NCBI GenBank assembly: GCA_009782085.1 | Contig: WQUN01000151.1 | Span: 1 to 22,845 of the forward strand | Direction: 5' to 3' | From: Bacillota bacterium | GTDB taxonomy: Bacteria > Bacillota > Clostridia > Lachnospirales > WQUN01 | DNA length: 22,845 nucleotides | Shown: positions 22,575 through 22,845 of the stretch, piece after piece | How the letters are laid out: the number at the start of each line of letters is the position of its first letter | How positions within the stretch are numbered: the first letter of the stretch is position 1 | Notes under the pieces: generated by a model | What the model saw: only the letters and a program-made list of their open reading frames with translations | What the model was told of the DNA's origin: nothing | The model's database searches: none | Made by a program: the position numbers and the translations under genes

Positions 22575-22604
22575 ATTATAGAAGAGTTCCCTCGGAAAGT
22601 CGAA
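22575..22604 (-). promoter_or_regulatory. Hybrid promoter of the small gene, with -35 supplied by the inserted element
   Basis: On the minus strand TATAAT (22580-22575) is preceded at 18 nt by TTCGAC (22604-22599). The -10 lies at the target-site side and the -35 lies inside the 151-bp element. The leader would be only ~6-9 nt, which would cut into the GGGGGG ribosome site, so the real start may differ. Confidence 0.4.
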
Positions 22605-22735
22605 AACCGCATAAGAACTGTCATTCTGAGCGATAGCGAAGAATCTTCCCCCCATTGTTACGGTGCATTTTTGGAATAAAGACCCTTCGCTTCGCTCAGG
22701 GTGACAACTGGGATTTATTGGTTTCCGAGGGTACT
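22585..22735. mobile_element. 151-bp MITE-like element
   Basis: The terminal inverted repeat is AGTTCCCTCGGAAA (22585-22598) against TTTCCGAGGGTACT (22722-22735), 13 of 14 matching. The inner inverted arms of the CTGAGCGAAGCGAAG family lie at 22619-22648 and 22681-22706 around a 32-nt centre. Immediate flanks are TATAGAAG (22577-22584) and TATAGAAA (22736-22743), an 8-bp direct repeat with one mismatch. It has no coding capacity. The CGGAAA terminus recurs at the ends of the repeat island at 8163-8683, which links the two. Confidence 0.75.
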
Positions 22736-22767
22736 TATAGAAATATTGGTAACTATTCAGTCACAGT

Positions 22768-22796
22768 TTGACAAACCAAGCAATATCTGTTAAATA
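22768..22796 (+). promoter_or_regulatory. Promoter for the transposase-like frame at the right edge
   Basis: TTGACA (22768-22773), a 17-nt spacer and TAAATA (22791-22796) precede the ATG at 22803. With the start so close, the transcript would be nearly leaderless. Confidence 0.5.
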
Positions 22797-22802
22797 ATAG
22801 TT

Positions 22803-22845
22803 ATGAGAAGAGAAGAATTAGAACGCCTGGACAAAAACGAATTAA
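22803..22845 (+). CDS. Start of a putative IS66-type transposase (cut by window edge)
   Basis: Only 14 codons are present (MRREELERLDKNEL). The E-E-L-x-x-L-x-K-x-E-L pattern resembles the N-terminal helix of IS66-family transposases, which often begin with a short leader followed by a coiled-coil. No other domain is visible, so the assignment rests on this short match and on the mobile-element context. The sequence GGTAACTATTCAGTCAC at ~22748-22764 may be the element's left end (inference). Confidence 0.4.
   Translation, partial: MRREELERLDKNEL

Noticed and set aside
22562..22624. N-terminal extension of the small minus-strand gene to a start at 22624
   Set aside because: The added 21 codons run through the inserted element, whereas the ATG at 22561 has a clear GGGGGG ribosome site.

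Overview
The window looks like chromosome from a GC-rich anaerobic Firmicute (Clostridia, perhaps an Oscillospiraceae-type gut or digester lineage). The grounds are a Firmicutes gene order (yqzL-recO, lspA-rluD), a clostridial-type aldo/keto reductase with two ferredoxin-like clusters, an SLH-anchored surface protein, strong Shine-Dalgarno sites and frequent GTG/TTG starts. No tRNA, rRNA or CRISPR array was seen. Species-level placement cannot be made from the sequence alone.

Layout, left to right. (1) 1-1095, minus: start of a secreted protein with a signal peptide, a beta-rich domain and a fibronectin-III-like domain, cut by the window edge. It has its own strong promoter and a ~220 nt leader with a strong hairpin. 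(2) uvrC on the minus strand, divergent from a plus-strand pair: a small conserved clostridial protein and radA. (3) An AT-rich HepT/MntA toxin-antitoxin module inserted behind radA. (4) A ferredoxin-fused aldo/keto reductase translationally coupled to a rhodanese lipoprotein. (5) An ~800-nt gene-free stretch holding nested palindromic repeats. (6) A single 9.26-kb gene for a ~3087-residue surface protein: signal peptide, seven-bladed RCC1-like propeller, calcium-loop-like motifs, MucBP-like modules in 424-428-residue super-repeats, two carboxypeptidase-regulatory-like units and SLH anchors. It is closed by a very strong terminator. (7) A tight housekeeping operon yqzL-recO-aroB-lspA-rluD. (8) A small minus-strand gene squeezed between two short inverted-repeat elements (121 and 151 bp), each flanked by an 8-bp direct repeat. 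(9) The first codons of what looks like an IS66-type transposase, running off the right edge.

DNA repair is over-represented (uvrC, radA, recO), but in three separate transcription units. The accessory content is the HepT/MntA pair, the repeat island, the giant surface protein and the element-rich right end. The most striking signals are the short inverted-repeat elements sharing a CTGAGCGAAGCGAAG core (seven arms in the window) with apparent target-site duplications, and the giant modular protein next to the densest repeat cluster. No wholly new multi-gene system could be demonstrated. The best candidates for something undescribed are the repeat family and its possible IS66-like mobilising partner, and the giant protein's architecture.
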